Assembly: GCA_963709665.1 (NCBI GenBank)
Contig: CAVPWU010000002.1
Location: 1,116,001 to 1,180,000, forward strand
Direction of reading: 5' to 3'
DNA: 64,000 nucleotides
Origin: DASZIT01 sp963709665
GTDB taxonomy: Bacteria; Actinomycetota; Acidimicrobiia; Acidimicrobiales; RAAP-2
Position 1 is the stretch's first letter. The number at the start of each line of letters is the position of its first letter. Shown piece after piece: positions 1-9,238 of this stretch. Under the pieces are notes generated by a model, which saw nothing but the letters and a program-made list of their open reading frames with translations, was not told the DNA's origin and ran no database searches. Made by a program: the position numbers and the translations under genes.

Positions 1-129
1 ACCCGGGACCCGGCACTGATGGCCGGCGCCCGGGCCGAGGGGCGCCTCTGGGAGATCGACACCGGCCACGACCTGATGATCACCGAGCCCCGGCAGGTGG
101 CCGACGCCCTCCTCGCCATCGCCGGCTGA
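1..129 (+). CDS. alpha/beta hydrolase, C-terminal fragment (5' end outside window)
   Basis: The open frame enters from the left edge and ends at the TGA at 127-129, giving 42 residues. The segment TGHDLMITEP followed by a helix ending in DALLAIAG resembles the end of the alpha/beta hydrolase fold, where the catalytic histidine sits in a GH-D context before the last helix. Only the tail is visible, so substrate and start are unknown. The short tail makes this a fold guess. Confidence 0.5.
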   Translation, partial: TRDPALMAGARAEGRLWEIDTGHDLMITEPRQVADALLAIAG

Positions 130-193
130 CCATCGCCGGCTGACCGTCGCCGGCCGGCCGTGCCCCGGCCGACCGGACCACCCCCGCCCTCGG

Positions 194-1408
194 TCAGAGG
201 ATGGCGCCCGACTCCTTGTGGGCGATGATGGCGTCCCAGTCGAGGCCCAGCTCCAGCAGGAGCTCCTCGGTGTGCTGGCCGTGTTCGGGGGCCGGGCGCA
301 GCTGGTCGGCCGTCTCGTTCATCTGCACCGGGTTGGCCACCAGGTCGTACTCCTTGCCGTCCTCCCGGTGGATGTGCGGCAGGTACCCGTTGGTGGCCAC
401 CATGGGGTCGTCCACCAGCTCCGAGGCCATCTGGTTGGGCGCCCACGCCCCCGACAGCGTGGCCAGGGCCGTCTTCCACTCGGCGTAGGTGCGCTTGGCG
501 AAGGTGGCGTCGAACTCGGCGATGCACGCCTCCCGGTTCTCGAACCGGCTGGCGCCGTCGGCGAACCGGGGGTCGTCGATGAGGTCGGGGCGGCCGATGA
601 CGGTGCAGGCCTCCGTCCAGTACCGGTCGCCCTGGAGCATCATCAGGGTGATGTACCGGTCGTCGCTGGTCTTGTACATCCCCACCAGCGGGTTGGGGGA
701 GGCGGACCGGTCGAACTTCGGCATGGGGTCCCCGCCGTACAGGCCGGAGGCCACGATGTCCGGCGACAGCTGCCACATGGCCAGGCCCAGCAGGGACACG
801 TCGATGACCGGCGCCTCCCCGGTGGTGGCCCGCTGCAGCAGTCCGGCGGCGATCCCCCCGGCGATGGCCATCCCCCCGGCCAGGTCGCCGAAGGCGGCCC
901 GTCCGCCGATGGGCCAGGCGCCGGCCGGCGTGAGGGCGTTGGACACCCCGCCCCGGGCCCAGTAGACCGAGCCGTCGTAGCCGGGCTTGTCCCGGTCCTC
1001 GCCGAGCGGGCCCTGGCCGGTGCCCCGGGCGTAGACGATGTTGGGGTTCACCGCCTTGATGTGCTCCACGTCGATCTGGAGCCGCTGGCGCACCGACGGC
1101 AGGAAGCTGGTCAGGAACACGTCGGACGTCTCGGCCAGCCGGTAGAGGAGGGCCCGGCCCTCCTCGGAGGCGATGTTCAGCCCGATGCTCCGCTTGCCCC
1201 GGTTGGGCTGCTCCATGATGTAGTTGACGGCGCTGTCCCCGCCGGGGATCAGCCCCATGGCCACCAGGCCCCGCTGGGGGTCGCCGGTCTCGGGGTGCTC
1301 CACCTTGATGACGTCGGCACCCCAGTCGGCCAGGACGGCGCCGGCGGAGGGGACGAACGTCCACGCCGCCACCTCGAGGACGCGGAAGCCGGACAGTGCA
1401 TTGGCCAT
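194..1408 (-). CDS. CaiB/BaiF (family III) CoA-transferase
   Basis: This 404-residue protein fits the family III CoA-transferases, which move CoA between a CoA-thioester donor and a carboxylic acid acceptor. The N-terminal Rossmann-like segment (GFRVLEVAAW near residue 7, then LADWGADVIKVEHP near 27-39) is characteristic. The PGYD motif places the likely catalytic aspartate at about residue 145. The length is normal. The start is the ATG at 1408. It lies about 70 bp downstream of the amidohydrolase on the same strand, probably in one transcript activating an unidentified acid. The substrate cannot be read from the sequence; a second copy is at 11317-12551. Confidence 0.88.
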   Translation of the reverse strand: MANALSGFRVLEVAAWTFVPSAGAVLADWGADVIKVEHPETGDPQRGLVAMGLIPGGDSAVNYIMEQPNRGKRSIGLNIASEEGRALLYRLAETSDVFLTSFLPSVRQRLQIDVEHIKAVNPNIVYARGTGQGPLGEDRDKPGYDGSVYWARGGVSNALTPAGAWPIGGRAAFGDLAGGMAIAGGIAAGLLQRATTGEAPVIDVSLLGLAMWQLSPDIVASGLYGGDPMPKFDRSASPNPLVGMYKTSDDRYITLMMLQGDRYWTEACTVIGRPDLIDDPRFADGASRFENREACIAEFDATFAKRTYAEWKTALATLSGAWAPNQMASELVDDPMVATNGYLPHIHREDGKEYDLVANPVQMNETADQLRPAPEHGQHTEELLLELGLDWDAIIAHKESGAIL

Positions 1409-1478
1409 GGTCAGGGGATCCTTTGTTCAGGGGCGGCGCGCCGCCACCGGGAGGGCCGGCGGCCGGGGGCGGAGGGCG

Positions 1479-2762
1479 CTAGCGGGAGGGGACGGTGCTG
1501 AGCAGGTCGGTGGCCAGGGTGCCCACCTTCTCGACCCCCTCGCGGAGCTGGGACCGGATGGCGATGTCGTGGCCGACGGCCTGGGCCCGGAGCGCCTCCA
1601 CCGTGCAGTTCTGCTTGCCGCCCAGGAGGGTGAACGGGTCGTAGTTGAAGTGCCTCATGGCGTTCAGGTGGGTGATCCGGTCGATGTCGTGGTCGGAGAC
1701 CCCGGCCAGGCTCTCCATCAGCGTCTCGGGGGCGGTGGGCCAGGTGGAGTCGGAGTGGGGGTAGTCGCACTCCCACATCACGTTGTCCATGTCGAGGAAG
1801 CCCCGGCTGGCCACCCCGAACTTGTCGTCGATGAAGCAGGTCAGCACGTGGCGGTTGAACACCTGGCTGGGGAGGTCGGTCCCGAAGTCCTGGCCGGTCC
1901 ACAGGTGGTGGCGACCGTAGTTGTAGTCGACCCGCTCCAGGAAGTACGGCACCCAGCCGATGCCGCCCTCCGACAGGGCCACCTTGAGGTCGGGGAACTT
2001 CCGCAGCACCGGCGACCACACCAGGTCGGCGGCGGCCTGGACGATGTTCATGGGGGTGAGGGTGATCAGGCAGTCCATGGGGGCGTCGGGGGAGGTGACC
2101 ACCAGGGCGGAGGAGGAGCCGATGTGCATGCACACCACCACCTGCTCCTCGCTGCAGGCCTTCCACACCGGGTCCCAGTGGTCGGTGTGGATGCTCGGCC
2201 ACCCCAGCTTGGAGGGGTTCTCCGAGAAGGTCACCGCGTGGGCGCCCTTGGCCGCACACCGGCGGATCTCCGCCGCCATGATCTCCGGGTCCCAGACAGC
2301 CGGGATCGGGCAGGGGATGAAGCGGCCGGGGTGGGAGCCGCACCACTCGTCGATGTGCCAGTCGTTGTAGGCCCGGACCATGGCCAGGGCCACGTCCTTG
2401 TCCTCGGTGCGGGCGAACAGCTGCCCGCAGAACTGGGGGAAGGAGGGGAAGCACAGGCTGCCGAGCACCCCGTTGGCGTTCATGTCCATGACCCGCTCGT
2501 CGATGTCGTAGCAGCCCTTGCGGAGCTGGGAGAAGGAGGTGGGCTCGAGGCCGTACTCCTCGGGGGGCCGGCCGGACACCGCGTTGAGGGCCACGTTGGT
2601 GAGGACCTGGCCCTCGTAGACCCAGGCGTCGGCCCCGTTGTCCTGGGTGATGAACTTCGGCGCCAGGTCGGCGTACTTGGCCGGCAGTCGGCCGTCGAAC
2701 AGGTTCGGCGGCTCGACGACGTGGTCGTCGACGCTCACCATCACCATCTCGTTGATCTCCAT
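1479..2762 (-). CDS. amidohydrolase family protein (amidohydrolase 2, TIM barrel)
   Basis: This 427-residue protein belongs to the amidohydrolase-2 group of metal-dependent TIM-barrel hydrolases and decarboxylases. The N-terminal VDDHVVEP carries the D-x-H-type metal ligands. VCMHIGSSS in mid-protein gives another histidine, and ECDYPHSD near the C-terminus gives the aspartate and histidine. The ATG at 2762 is chosen because a GGGGAGGG Shine-Dalgarno lies a few bases upstream; a TTG two codons earlier is in frame but has no room for it. Members are common in actinobacterial gene sets for aromatic or lipid breakdown, usually without assigned substrates. A distant paralog is at 29725-30915. Confidence 0.85.
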   Translation of the reverse strand: MEINEMVMVSVDDHVVEPPNLFDGRLPAKYADLAPKFITQDNGADAWVYEGQVLTNVALNAVSGRPPEEYGLEPTSFSQLRKGCYDIDERVMDMNANGVLGSLCFPSFPQFCGQLFARTEDKDVALAMVRAYNDWHIDEWCGSHPGRFIPCPIPAVWDPEIMAAEIRRCAAKGAHAVTFSENPSKLGWPSIHTDHWDPVWKACSEEQVVVCMHIGSSSALVVTSPDAPMDCLITLTPMNIVQAAADLVWSPVLRKFPDLKVALSEGGIGWVPYFLERVDYNYGRHHLWTGQDFGTDLPSQVFNRHVLTCFIDDKFGVASRGFLDMDNVMWECDYPHSDSTWPTAPETLMESLAGVSDHDIDRITHLNAMRHFNYDPFTLLGGKQNCTVEALRAQAVGHDIAIRSQLREGVEKVGTLATDLLSTVPSR

Positions 2763-2821
2763 GGTCAACCCTCCCCGTCCGCGGGCGGAGCCGCGTCCTC
2801 CCCTGATTCTGTCAGACCCTA

Positions 2822-2830
2822 GCGAGAACC
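2822..2830 (-). promoter_or_regulatory. GGTTCTCGC motif upstream of amidohydrolase
   Basis: Read on the minus strand, GGTTCTCGC followed by TAGGG lies about 60 bp upstream of the amidohydrolase start at 2762. The same nine bases in the same orientation, followed by AGGG, lie upstream of the second amidohydrolase (29624-29632). It could be a regulator half-site or promoter element. Two occurrences are weak evidence. Confidence 0.25.
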
Positions 2831-2895
2831 TGCATCTCGCCAGTCGAGGCCGCAGTTCTCATCGGGCCCCCCGACCCCGGGCGGTACCGTGGTCC

Positions 2896-3936
2896 ATGGC
2901 GTCCGCCCCGGTCCCCGGCCCGGTCTTCCGTCACTCCCTGGCCGCCGGCTGGGCCGCCGAGGAGTACGCCGGGTCCGACGCCGGGCCGGTGGTGGTGGAC
3001 GGCGACGACCTCCCCGACACCCTCGAGGCGGCCGCCGCCGACACCTTCCTCACCCTCCCCGCCGTGGTGGTGGCAGTGGTGTCCCGGCCGGACCGCCGAC
3101 CGGCGTGGGCGGACCTGGTGCTGGGGGTCGACGACCCCGACCTCGACGCCGTGGTCGCCACCTCGACGGCCAACCCGCTGGCCGCCACCACCCTGGCGGT
3201 GCTGCTGCGTTCGGCCGGCCGCCGGTCGGTGGCCGAGGGTCTGGTGGCCGAGTCCACCGCCTACGGGCTCCTGCAGGGGGGGCCGGAGTTCGCCCGGTGG
3301 CGCCGGGGCCGCTCCCGGCGGGAGCGCCCGGACGGAGCCGGCCCGCCGGTCCGCGTGGACCGGGACGGCGACACCCTGTCGATCACCCTCGACCGTCCCC
3401 ACGTGCGCAACGCCCTCTCCTCGGCGGTGCGGGACGGCCTGGTGGCCGCCGTGGAGATCGCCGTCGCCGACCCGTCCGTCGCCACCATCCACCTGGCCGG
3501 GGCGGGCCCGTCCTTCTGCAGCGGGGGCGACCTCGACGAGTTCGGCTCCCGCACCGACCCGGCCTCCGCCCACCTGCTCCGCCTGCTCCGCAGCCCGGCC
3601 CGGAGCCTGGCCCGGGTGGCCGACCGGACGGTGGCCCACCTGCACGGGGACGCCGTCGGCTCGGGGATCGAGCTGGCCGCCTTCGCCGCCCGGGTGGAGG
3701 CCGACCCGTCCACCCGGATCGCCCTCCCCGAGGTCGCCCTGGGCCTGATCCCGGGGGCCGGGGGGACGGTGAGCCTCCCGGCCCGGATCGGCCGGCACCG
3801 CACCCTCCGGCTGGCCCTGACCGGCCGGACCCTCGACGCCGCCGGTGCCCTGGCCTGGGGCCTGGTCGACGCCCTGGTCGAGCGGCCGGCCGATTGCCAG
3901 CCCGCGGACGGGGTCGGTAACGTGGACCGGACCTGA
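2896..3936 (+). CDS. enoyl-CoA hydratase/isomerase family protein
   Basis: This 346-residue protein has a crotonase domain in its second half (about residues 150-330). FCSGGDLDEFGS supplies the oxyanion-hole region, and LGLIPGAGGTVSLP is the second conserved segment. The first ~140 residues are alanine-rich and not typical of crotonases, so this is longer than the usual ~260. The ATG at 2896 is in frame; longer frames run into the divergent amidohydrolase promoter. It is followed 60 bp later by an acyl-CoA synthetase on the same strand, suggesting activation then hydration or isomerisation. The specific reaction is not determinable. Confidence 0.8.
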   Translation: MASAPVPGPVFRHSLAAGWAAEEYAGSDAGPVVVDGDDLPDTLEAAAADTFLTLPAVVVAVVSRPDRRPAWADLVLGVDDPDLDAVVATSTANPLAATTLAVLLRSAGRRSVAEGLVAESTAYGLLQGGPEFARWRRGRSRRERPDGAGPPVRVDRDGDTLSITLDRPHVRNALSSAVRDGLVAAVEIAVADPSVATIHLAGAGPSFCSGGDLDEFGSRTDPASAHLLRLLRSPARSLARVADRTVAHLHGDAVGSGIELAAFAARVEADPSTRIALPEVALGLIPGAGGTVSLPARIGRHRTLRLALTGRTLDAAGALAWGLVDALVERPADCQPADGVGNVDRT

Positions 3937-3996
3937 CCCGGCCGCCCGGCCGGGTCCCGATGCACCTCCCACCGGTGCCCGTGAAGGACCTCCTAC

Positions 3997-5508
3997 GTGA
4001 ACATCGCCCTGTTGCTCGACCTCGTCGCCGATACCTTCGGCGACCGGATCGCCCTCACCGACGACCAGGGTGACCTGACCTACGACCAGCTGCGGGCGGC
4101 GTCCCGCTCGGCGGCCGGCCAGCTGATCGACGGCAAGGCCGGCACCCTGGCCTACGCCGATGTCAGCTCCCGGGCCGTCCCCATCGCCCTCTTCGGGGCG
4201 GCCTGGGCCGGCGCCTCCTACGCCCCCCTCAACTTCCGCCTGCCGCCCTCCTCCCTGGCCGCCCAGGTCGACCGGCTCGAGCGGCCCACCACGGTGGCCT
4301 CCACCGACCTGTCCGGCCAGCTGGGCGACGCCCCCGGCCGCACCACCGCCGACTGGATGGAGGGGCTGTCCCCCGACGGCGGGGTCACCGAGTTCCCCCC
4401 CGAGCCGGACGGGGCGGCGGTCATCCTCTTCACCAGCGGCTCGTCGGGGAGCCCCAAGGCGGCGCTGCTCTCCCACGACAACCTGCTGTCCTACGTGATG
4501 GAGACCGTCGAGTTCGCCGGGGCCGACGAGGACGAGGCCCTGATGCTGGCCGCTCCCCCCTTCCACATCGCCGGGGTGGCCGCCGTGCTCACCTCCGTCT
4601 ACTCGGGCCGTCGGCTGCTGCCGCTGGCCGCCTTCACCCCCCAGGCGTGGCTGACCCGGGCCCGCGACGGCGGGGCCACCCACGCCTTTCTGGTCCCCAC
4701 CATGCTGGCCCGGGTGGTCCAGGCCCTCCGGGCCGACCCCTCCCTGGCCGTGCCCACCCTCCGCTCCATCTCCTACGGCGGGGCCCGCATGGCCATGCCG
4801 GTCCTCGAGGAGGCGCTCCAGCTCTTCCCCGGGGTGGACTTCGTCAACGCCTACGGCCTGACCGAGACCTCGTCGACCATCGCGGTGCTCGGCCCCGACG
4901 AGCACCGCCAGGCGCTGGCCAGCGACGACCCCGAGGTGCGGCGCCGGCTCGGCTCCGCCGGCCGCCCCCTCCCCGGAGTGGAGGTGGGCATCCACGACGA
5001 GCAGGGCGGCCCCACCCCCACCGGGGTGAAGGGCTCCATCCGGGTCCGCGGTCCGCAGGTGGGCGGCGAGTACCTCGACACCGAGTCGGGCGTCGACGCC
5101 GAGGGGTGGCTGTCCACCGGGGACGTCGGCTACCTCGACGACGAGGGCTACCTCTACGTGGAGGGCCGGGCCGACGACGTCATCATCAAGGGGGGCGAGA
5201 ACCTCTCGCCCTCGGAGATCGAGGACGTCCTGCTGCGCCACCCCTCGGTGTCGGCCGCCGCCGTGGTCGGGGTCCCCCACCGCGAGTGGGGGGAGACGGT
5301 GGCCGCCGCCGTGGTCATCGACGACGTCCCGGAGGGCGAGACGCTGGACGACCTGTCGGAGTGGGTCCGGAGCCACCTCGGCTCCTTCAAGGCACCCACC
5401 ACCGTGGTGGTGATGGACGAGCTCCCCTCCACCGCCACCGGCAAGGTCCTCCGCCGCTCGGTGCGCGACCACCTGGCCGCCACCGCCGAGGACCCGCCTA
5501 CCGGCTGA
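3997..5508 (+). CDS. class I adenylate-forming acyl-CoA synthetase (AMP-binding)
   Basis: This 503-residue protein should form an acyl-AMP and transfer the acyl group to CoA. FTSGSSGSPKAALLSH is the phosphate-binding P-loop-like motif, YGLTETSS the core adenylate motif, and STGDVGYLDDEGYLYVEGR the hinge region. The C-terminal PSTATGKVLRR carries the catalytic lysine. The GTG start at 3997 follows an AAGGA sequence about nine bases upstream. Length is typical of medium or long-chain synthetases. It ends convergently, overlapping the luciferase-like gene's last 11 bases. The substrate is unknown. Confidence 0.9.
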   Translation: MNIALLLDLVADTFGDRIALTDDQGDLTYDQLRAASRSAAGQLIDGKAGTLAYADVSSRAVPIALFGAAWAGASYAPLNFRLPPSSLAAQVDRLERPTTVASTDLSGQLGDAPGRTTADWMEGLSPDGGVTEFPPEPDGAAVILFTSGSSGSPKAALLSHDNLLSYVMETVEFAGADEDEALMLAAPPFHIAGVAAVLTSVYSGRRLLPLAAFTPQAWLTRARDGGATHAFLVPTMLARVVQALRADPSLAVPTLRSISYGGARMAMPVLEEALQLFPGVDFVNAYGLTETSSTIAVLGPDEHRQALASDDPEVRRRLGSAGRPLPGVEVGIHDEQGGPTPTGVKGSIRVRGPQVGGEYLDTESGVDAEGWLSTGDVGYLDDEGYLYVEGRADDVIIKGGENLSPSEIEDVLLRHPSVSAAAVVGVPHREWGETVAAAVVIDDVPEGETLDDLSEWVRSHLGSFKAPTTVVVMDELPSTATGKVLRRSVRDHLAATAEDPPTG

Positions 5509-6382
5509 GGCGGCCGATCACCTGCTCGCCGAAGGACTCGAGGGTGGCCGGGGGGGCGAAGTCGGTGAACCACACGTAGCACCGCTCGACCCCGCGGTCG
5601 GCCAGCCGGCCGAAGCGTTCGACCAGCTGGTCGGCGTCCCCCACCGCCGGGGACGCCGTCATCCACCCGTACCGTCGCCAGGCCAGCTCCTCCACCTCCT
5701 GGCGCCGGGACGGGTCGGGGACCCAGGCCACCAGCTCCTGGGTGGACACCCGGGCGGAGCCCACCCGAGGCCGTAGCTCCTCCAGGCGGTCGAGGGCGTA
5801 GATGGGCAGGTTCCACCAGTCGGCGTGGTCCCGGGCCAGGGCCAGGGTCCGCCCCCCCACGCCTCCCACCACCACCGGGATCCGGCCCCGGGGGGTGGGC
5901 CGCTGGCCCGGGCTGTGGACCGAGAAGTGGTCACCGTCGAACTCGACGGGCTCCCCGGTCCAGAACCGCCGGATGAGGGTCAGCGACTCGGCCAGCTGCC
6001 CGGCCCGGGCCGCCGGCCCGTCCGGGGTGATCCCGAAGGACACCAGCTCCTCGGCCACCGACCCCCACCCCAGGCCCAGCTCGAACCGGCCCCCCGAGGC
6101 GTGGTCGAGGGTGACCGCCTGGCGGGCCAGGACGGCCGGGTGGCGGAAGGCGTCACACAGGATCAGGTGGCCGATCACCAGGTCGGTGGTCCGGGCGGCC
6201 ACCCAGGTGGCCAGCGTCATCGCCTCGTACATGGGGGACGCCTCCGCCCCGGGTGGCACCAGGTGGTCCATGAAGGCGATCCCCCGGAACCCGCTCCGCT
6301 CGGCGGTCACCGCCCGCTCGGTGATGGCGTCCACCTCCATCCGGAGCTGCGGCAGGTAGAGGAAGAACTCCGGCCCGGCCAC
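5498..6382 (-). CDS. LLM-class flavin/F420-dependent oxidoreductase
   Basis: This protein of about 294 residues matches the luciferase-like monooxygenase fold: an early TAERSGFRGIAFMDH strand-helix, central VIGHLILCDAFRHP and GGRFELGLGWG segments, then PVVVGGVGGRTLALARDHADWW near the C-terminus. In actinobacteria such proteins usually bind coenzyme F420. The GTG at 6382 is chosen because it sits just after the upstream synthetase's TGA (6388-6390). The frame stays open further upstream only by running through that gene's disrupted end; an ATG at 6427 is the alternative. It lies in one transcript with the frameshifted synthetase. Confidence 0.75.
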   Translation of the reverse strand: MAGPEFFLYLPQLRMEVDAITERAVTAERSGFRGIAFMDHLVPPGAEASPMYEAMTLATWVAARTTDLVIGHLILCDAFRHPAVLARQAVTLDHASGGRFELGLGWGSVAEELVSFGITPDGPAARAGQLAESLTLIRRFWTGEPVEFDGDHFSVHSPGQRPTPRGRIPVVVGGVGGRTLALARDHADWWNLPIYALDRLEELRPRVGSARVSTQELVAWVPDPSRRQEVEELAWRRYGWMTASPAVGDADQLVERFGRLADRGVERCYVWFTDFAPPATLESFGEQVIGRLSR

Positions 6383-6387
6383 CGCCG

Positions 6388-8116
6388 TCAGAGGTCCCAG
6401 AACCGGCCGCGGCCGAAGCTCGTCCATCCGCTCCCGCAGCTCGTCGGCCTCGGCCTCGCCCGAACGGCGGTAGGCGTCGTCCCCCCGCTCCCGCACCCAG
6501 AGGGCGTCCTCCCCCACCGGTCGGGGCGGTACTTCTGGTGGACCAGGGTGCGGGTCAGCACCTTGTTGGTGGGCGAGGTCGGGATGGCCGCCGAGATCCG
6601 GAGGTGGGTCGGCCGCCACTTGGGGCTGAGGTCGGGCTGTGCGTCGAGCCAGCCGGCGAAGGCCACCGGGTCGAAGGTCGGCGCCGGGCCGCAGCACCAG
6701 GGCGAGCATGACCCGGTCGCCCGGCCTCCGGGTCGGGGACGCCGTAGGCGGCGCACAGCCATCACGTCGGGGTGGCGGGCCACGATCGTCTCGATGGGAC
6801 CCGACCGGGAAGTTCTCGCCGTCCACCCGGATCCAGTCGGCGTTCCGCCCGGCGAAGTAGAGGAAGCCCTCGGCGTCGAGGTAGCCGAGGTCGCCGCTCC
6901 AGTACCACCCGTTCCGGGTGGCCCGGCGCGTTGGCCTCGTCGTTGTTGTAGTACCCCTCGAACACCCCGACCCCGGAGGTGTTGACGATCTCCCCGACGC
7001 AGGCCACCGGGTCGACCAGGGCGCCGGTGGCGTCGAACTCCGCCCGGGGCAGCTCCCGGCCGTCCTCGTCGACGATCTTCAGCTCCGGCCCGGCCCGGCC
7101 CACCGACCCGGCCGGGGCGTCGTCGACCCGGGTGACGGCCAGCCCGCCCTCGGTGGCCCCGAAGCCGTCGATGACCCGGACCCCGAACCGCTCGGCGAAG
7201 GCCTCGACCACCTGGGGCGCCCCCTCGTTGCCGTAGGCCACCCGGAGGGTGTTGTCGGCGTCGTCGGCGGCGCTCGGGCTGGGCCAGGATGTAGGCCAGC
7301 GGCTTGCCGGTGTAGTTGAAGTAGGTGGCGCCGTAGCGCCGGACGTCCGCCAGCCAGCCCGACGGCGGTGAACCGGCGGGCCAGGCCGACCGACGCCCCG
7401 ACCACCACCGAGGGCGCCCACCCCACCATCACCGAGTTGGAGTGGAACAGCGGCATCGACACGTAACCCACGTCGTCGGGACCGAGCTCCATCATCTGGG
7501 CCATCCGGTTCCCGGTCACCAGGATGCCGGCGCTGGGAGCAGATGACCGCCTTGGGTGCCGCCGACGTCCCGCTGGTGAAGATCAGCGCCCACGGGCGTG
7601 TCGAGGCCCGGCCTCGGCGTCCGGGTCGGTCGTCGGCCTCCTCGGCCAGCGCCTCGTCGAGGGTCTCCCCCACCACCAGGACGTCGTCGAGGTCGTCGAG
7701 CACCGGGGCGATCAGGTCCTGGTGCCGGGGCTCGTAGACGACCAGGCCGCAGTCGGGTGTGGGTGACGTCGTGGAGCGAGGTGCTCCCCCCGTCGGGTGT
7801 GGTTGACCCCGACGACCGTGGCTCCGGCCAGCGCCGCCCCGCCGAAGGCGAAGAGGTACTCGGGGATGTTGTCGAGCAGCACGGCCACGTGCAGCGGGCG
7901 GTCGGGCCGGCGGTGGCGGAGGAACAGGTTGGCCCACCGGCACGACTCCCGGTAGTACTCGGCGTGGCTGACCACCCGGTCGTCGAACCGGATGGCCGGC
8001 CGGGCGGCCGATCGTCGGGTCGGCGGCGTTGCCGTCGGAGCAGCTCGGCCGCGGTGGCGGCGGGCAGGGCGGCCTGGCCGAGGCCCGGCTCCGTCCCCGT
8101 CTCGGTGGGTGGTCAT
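6388..8116 (-). pseudogene. acyl-CoA synthetase (AMP-binding), disrupted by many frameshifts
   Basis: Pieces in three frames assemble in order into one AMP-binding enzyme resembling the intact gene at 20725-22395. It starts MTTHRDGDG at the ATG at 8116, then RFDDRVVSHAEYY, VAVLLDNIPEYLFAFGG, ALIFTSGTSAAPKAVICS (P-loop), VSMPLFHSNSVMVG, VIDGFGATEGG, FEGYYNNDEAN and DGENFPVG, ending near 6388. At least nine single-base shifts are needed, for example a G missing near 6526 (CGGTGGGG for CGGGTGGGG). Because each fragment keeps sensible protein, sequence error is more likely than decay. Its start lies 15 bp after the preceding dehydrogenase stop. Confidence 0.7.
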
Positions 8117-8130
8117 CGCGCCGTCCCTCG

Positions 8131-9218
8131 TCACATCACGCCGTGGCCGGCCAGCACCTCGGCCCGCAGGCCGGCGGCCAGGCGGTCGCGGTGGTGGGCG
8201 GCGTCGCCGAAGTCGAGCTGGGAGAACTGTGACCGCTTGAGATAGAGGTGGAGGTCGTGCTCCCAGGTGAAGCCGATCCCCCCGTGGACCTGGAGGCCCG
8301 GAGGCCATCACCCGCTTGGAGGCCTCGGCGCACCAGACCTTGGCGGTGGCGGCGGCCAGCGCCCACCCGGGCTCCCCGGTGTCCGCCGCCCAGGCGGCGT
8401 ACCAGGTGGCCGAGCGCATGCCCTCCACGTCGACCAGCATGTCGGCGCACCGGTGCTTGACGGCCTGGAAGCTGCCGATCGGCACCCCGAACTGGATCCG
8501 GTCCTTGGCGTACTGCGGTGGCCATCTCGAGCACCCGGTCGGCACCCCCCAGCAGCTCGGCCGAGGTGGCCAGCGCCCCGAGGGCGCCCAGCCGGGCCGA
8601 CTCCGTCGGGCCCCCCGACCGGGTCGCCGGGGTGGCCTCGAGGGTGAGCCACGACAGGCGTCCGGGTGAGGTCCATGGCCGGCTCGCGCCGGGGGCCGGC
8701 CGGCGGCGGCCAGGTCGACCAGGTAGACGCCGTCGGGCACCACCACCACCACCACGTCGGCCACCGACGGCACCCTCGACCGGCCCCAGGCGTCCGGTCA
8801 GGGTCGACCGCGCCGCCGTCACCGTCGCGCTCGAGGGCGGCCGGCCGGCGCGGTCCAGGCCACCGCCGCCAGGGTGGCGACCCTCCATCGAGGCCGCCGA
8901 CCAGGTCCGTGTGCTCGGTCCGACCGGCCAGGGCGGCCAGGGTGATCAGCTGCGGGGCGAAGGGGACCGGCGACAGGTGCCGGCCCACCTCCTCGAGGAG
9001 GACGGCGGCCTCCACCCAGCCGAGTCCGAGGCCGCCGTCGGCCTCCGGCACGGCCACCGCCGGCCAGCCCTGGTCGACCATGGCCTGCCACAGCGTCCGC
9101 TCGTAGGGGGCGCCCGACGCGAGGTGGGCGCGGACCCGGTCGGGCTCGACCGGTCGTCGAGCAGCTGTCGGGCGGCCTCCTGCAGCGACCGCTGATCGGC
9201 CGAGAGATCGAAGTCCAT
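8131..9218 (-). pseudogene. acyl-CoA dehydrogenase, disrupted by frameshifts
   Basis: Fragments in three frames give one acyl-CoA dehydrogenase of about 360 residues. They run MDFDLSADQRSLQEAARQLL, then EADGGLGLGWVEAAVLLEEV, then QYAKDRIQFGVPIGSFQAVKH, then WEHDLHLYLKRSQFSQLDFG, ending HGVM before the TGA at 8131-8133. The RIQFGVPIGSFQ..KH segment is the FAD-contacting signature. The short length and the FTWEHDLHLYLKR segment resemble the smaller partner of heteromeric FadE enzymes. At least five shifts are needed. It is divergent from a second dehydrogenase 20 bp away, its likely partner. Confidence 0.7.
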
Positions 9219-9224
9219 GGCTGG

Positions 9225-9233
9225 ATAGTATGC
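9225..9233. promoter_or_regulatory. bidirectional -10-like core between divergent acyl-CoA dehydrogenases
   Basis: The 20-base gap between start codons reads CAT-GGCTGG-ATAGTAT-GCCGCCG-ATG. On the minus strand TACTAT, and on the plus strand TAGTAT, each fit a TAnnnT -10 box lying 6-7 bases before a start codon, which would make both transcripts leaderless. The same nine bases ATAGTATGC recur at 19726-19734 upstream of another dehydrogenase. No clear -35 is seen. Confidence 0.4.
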
Positions 9234-9238
9234 CGCCG

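Noticed and set aside
2812..5472. Minus-strand open frame of 886 residues opposite the hydratase and synthetase genes
   Set aside because: Gly/Val/Arg-rich with no motifs; it is a GC-driven shadow of two well-supported plus-strand genes.
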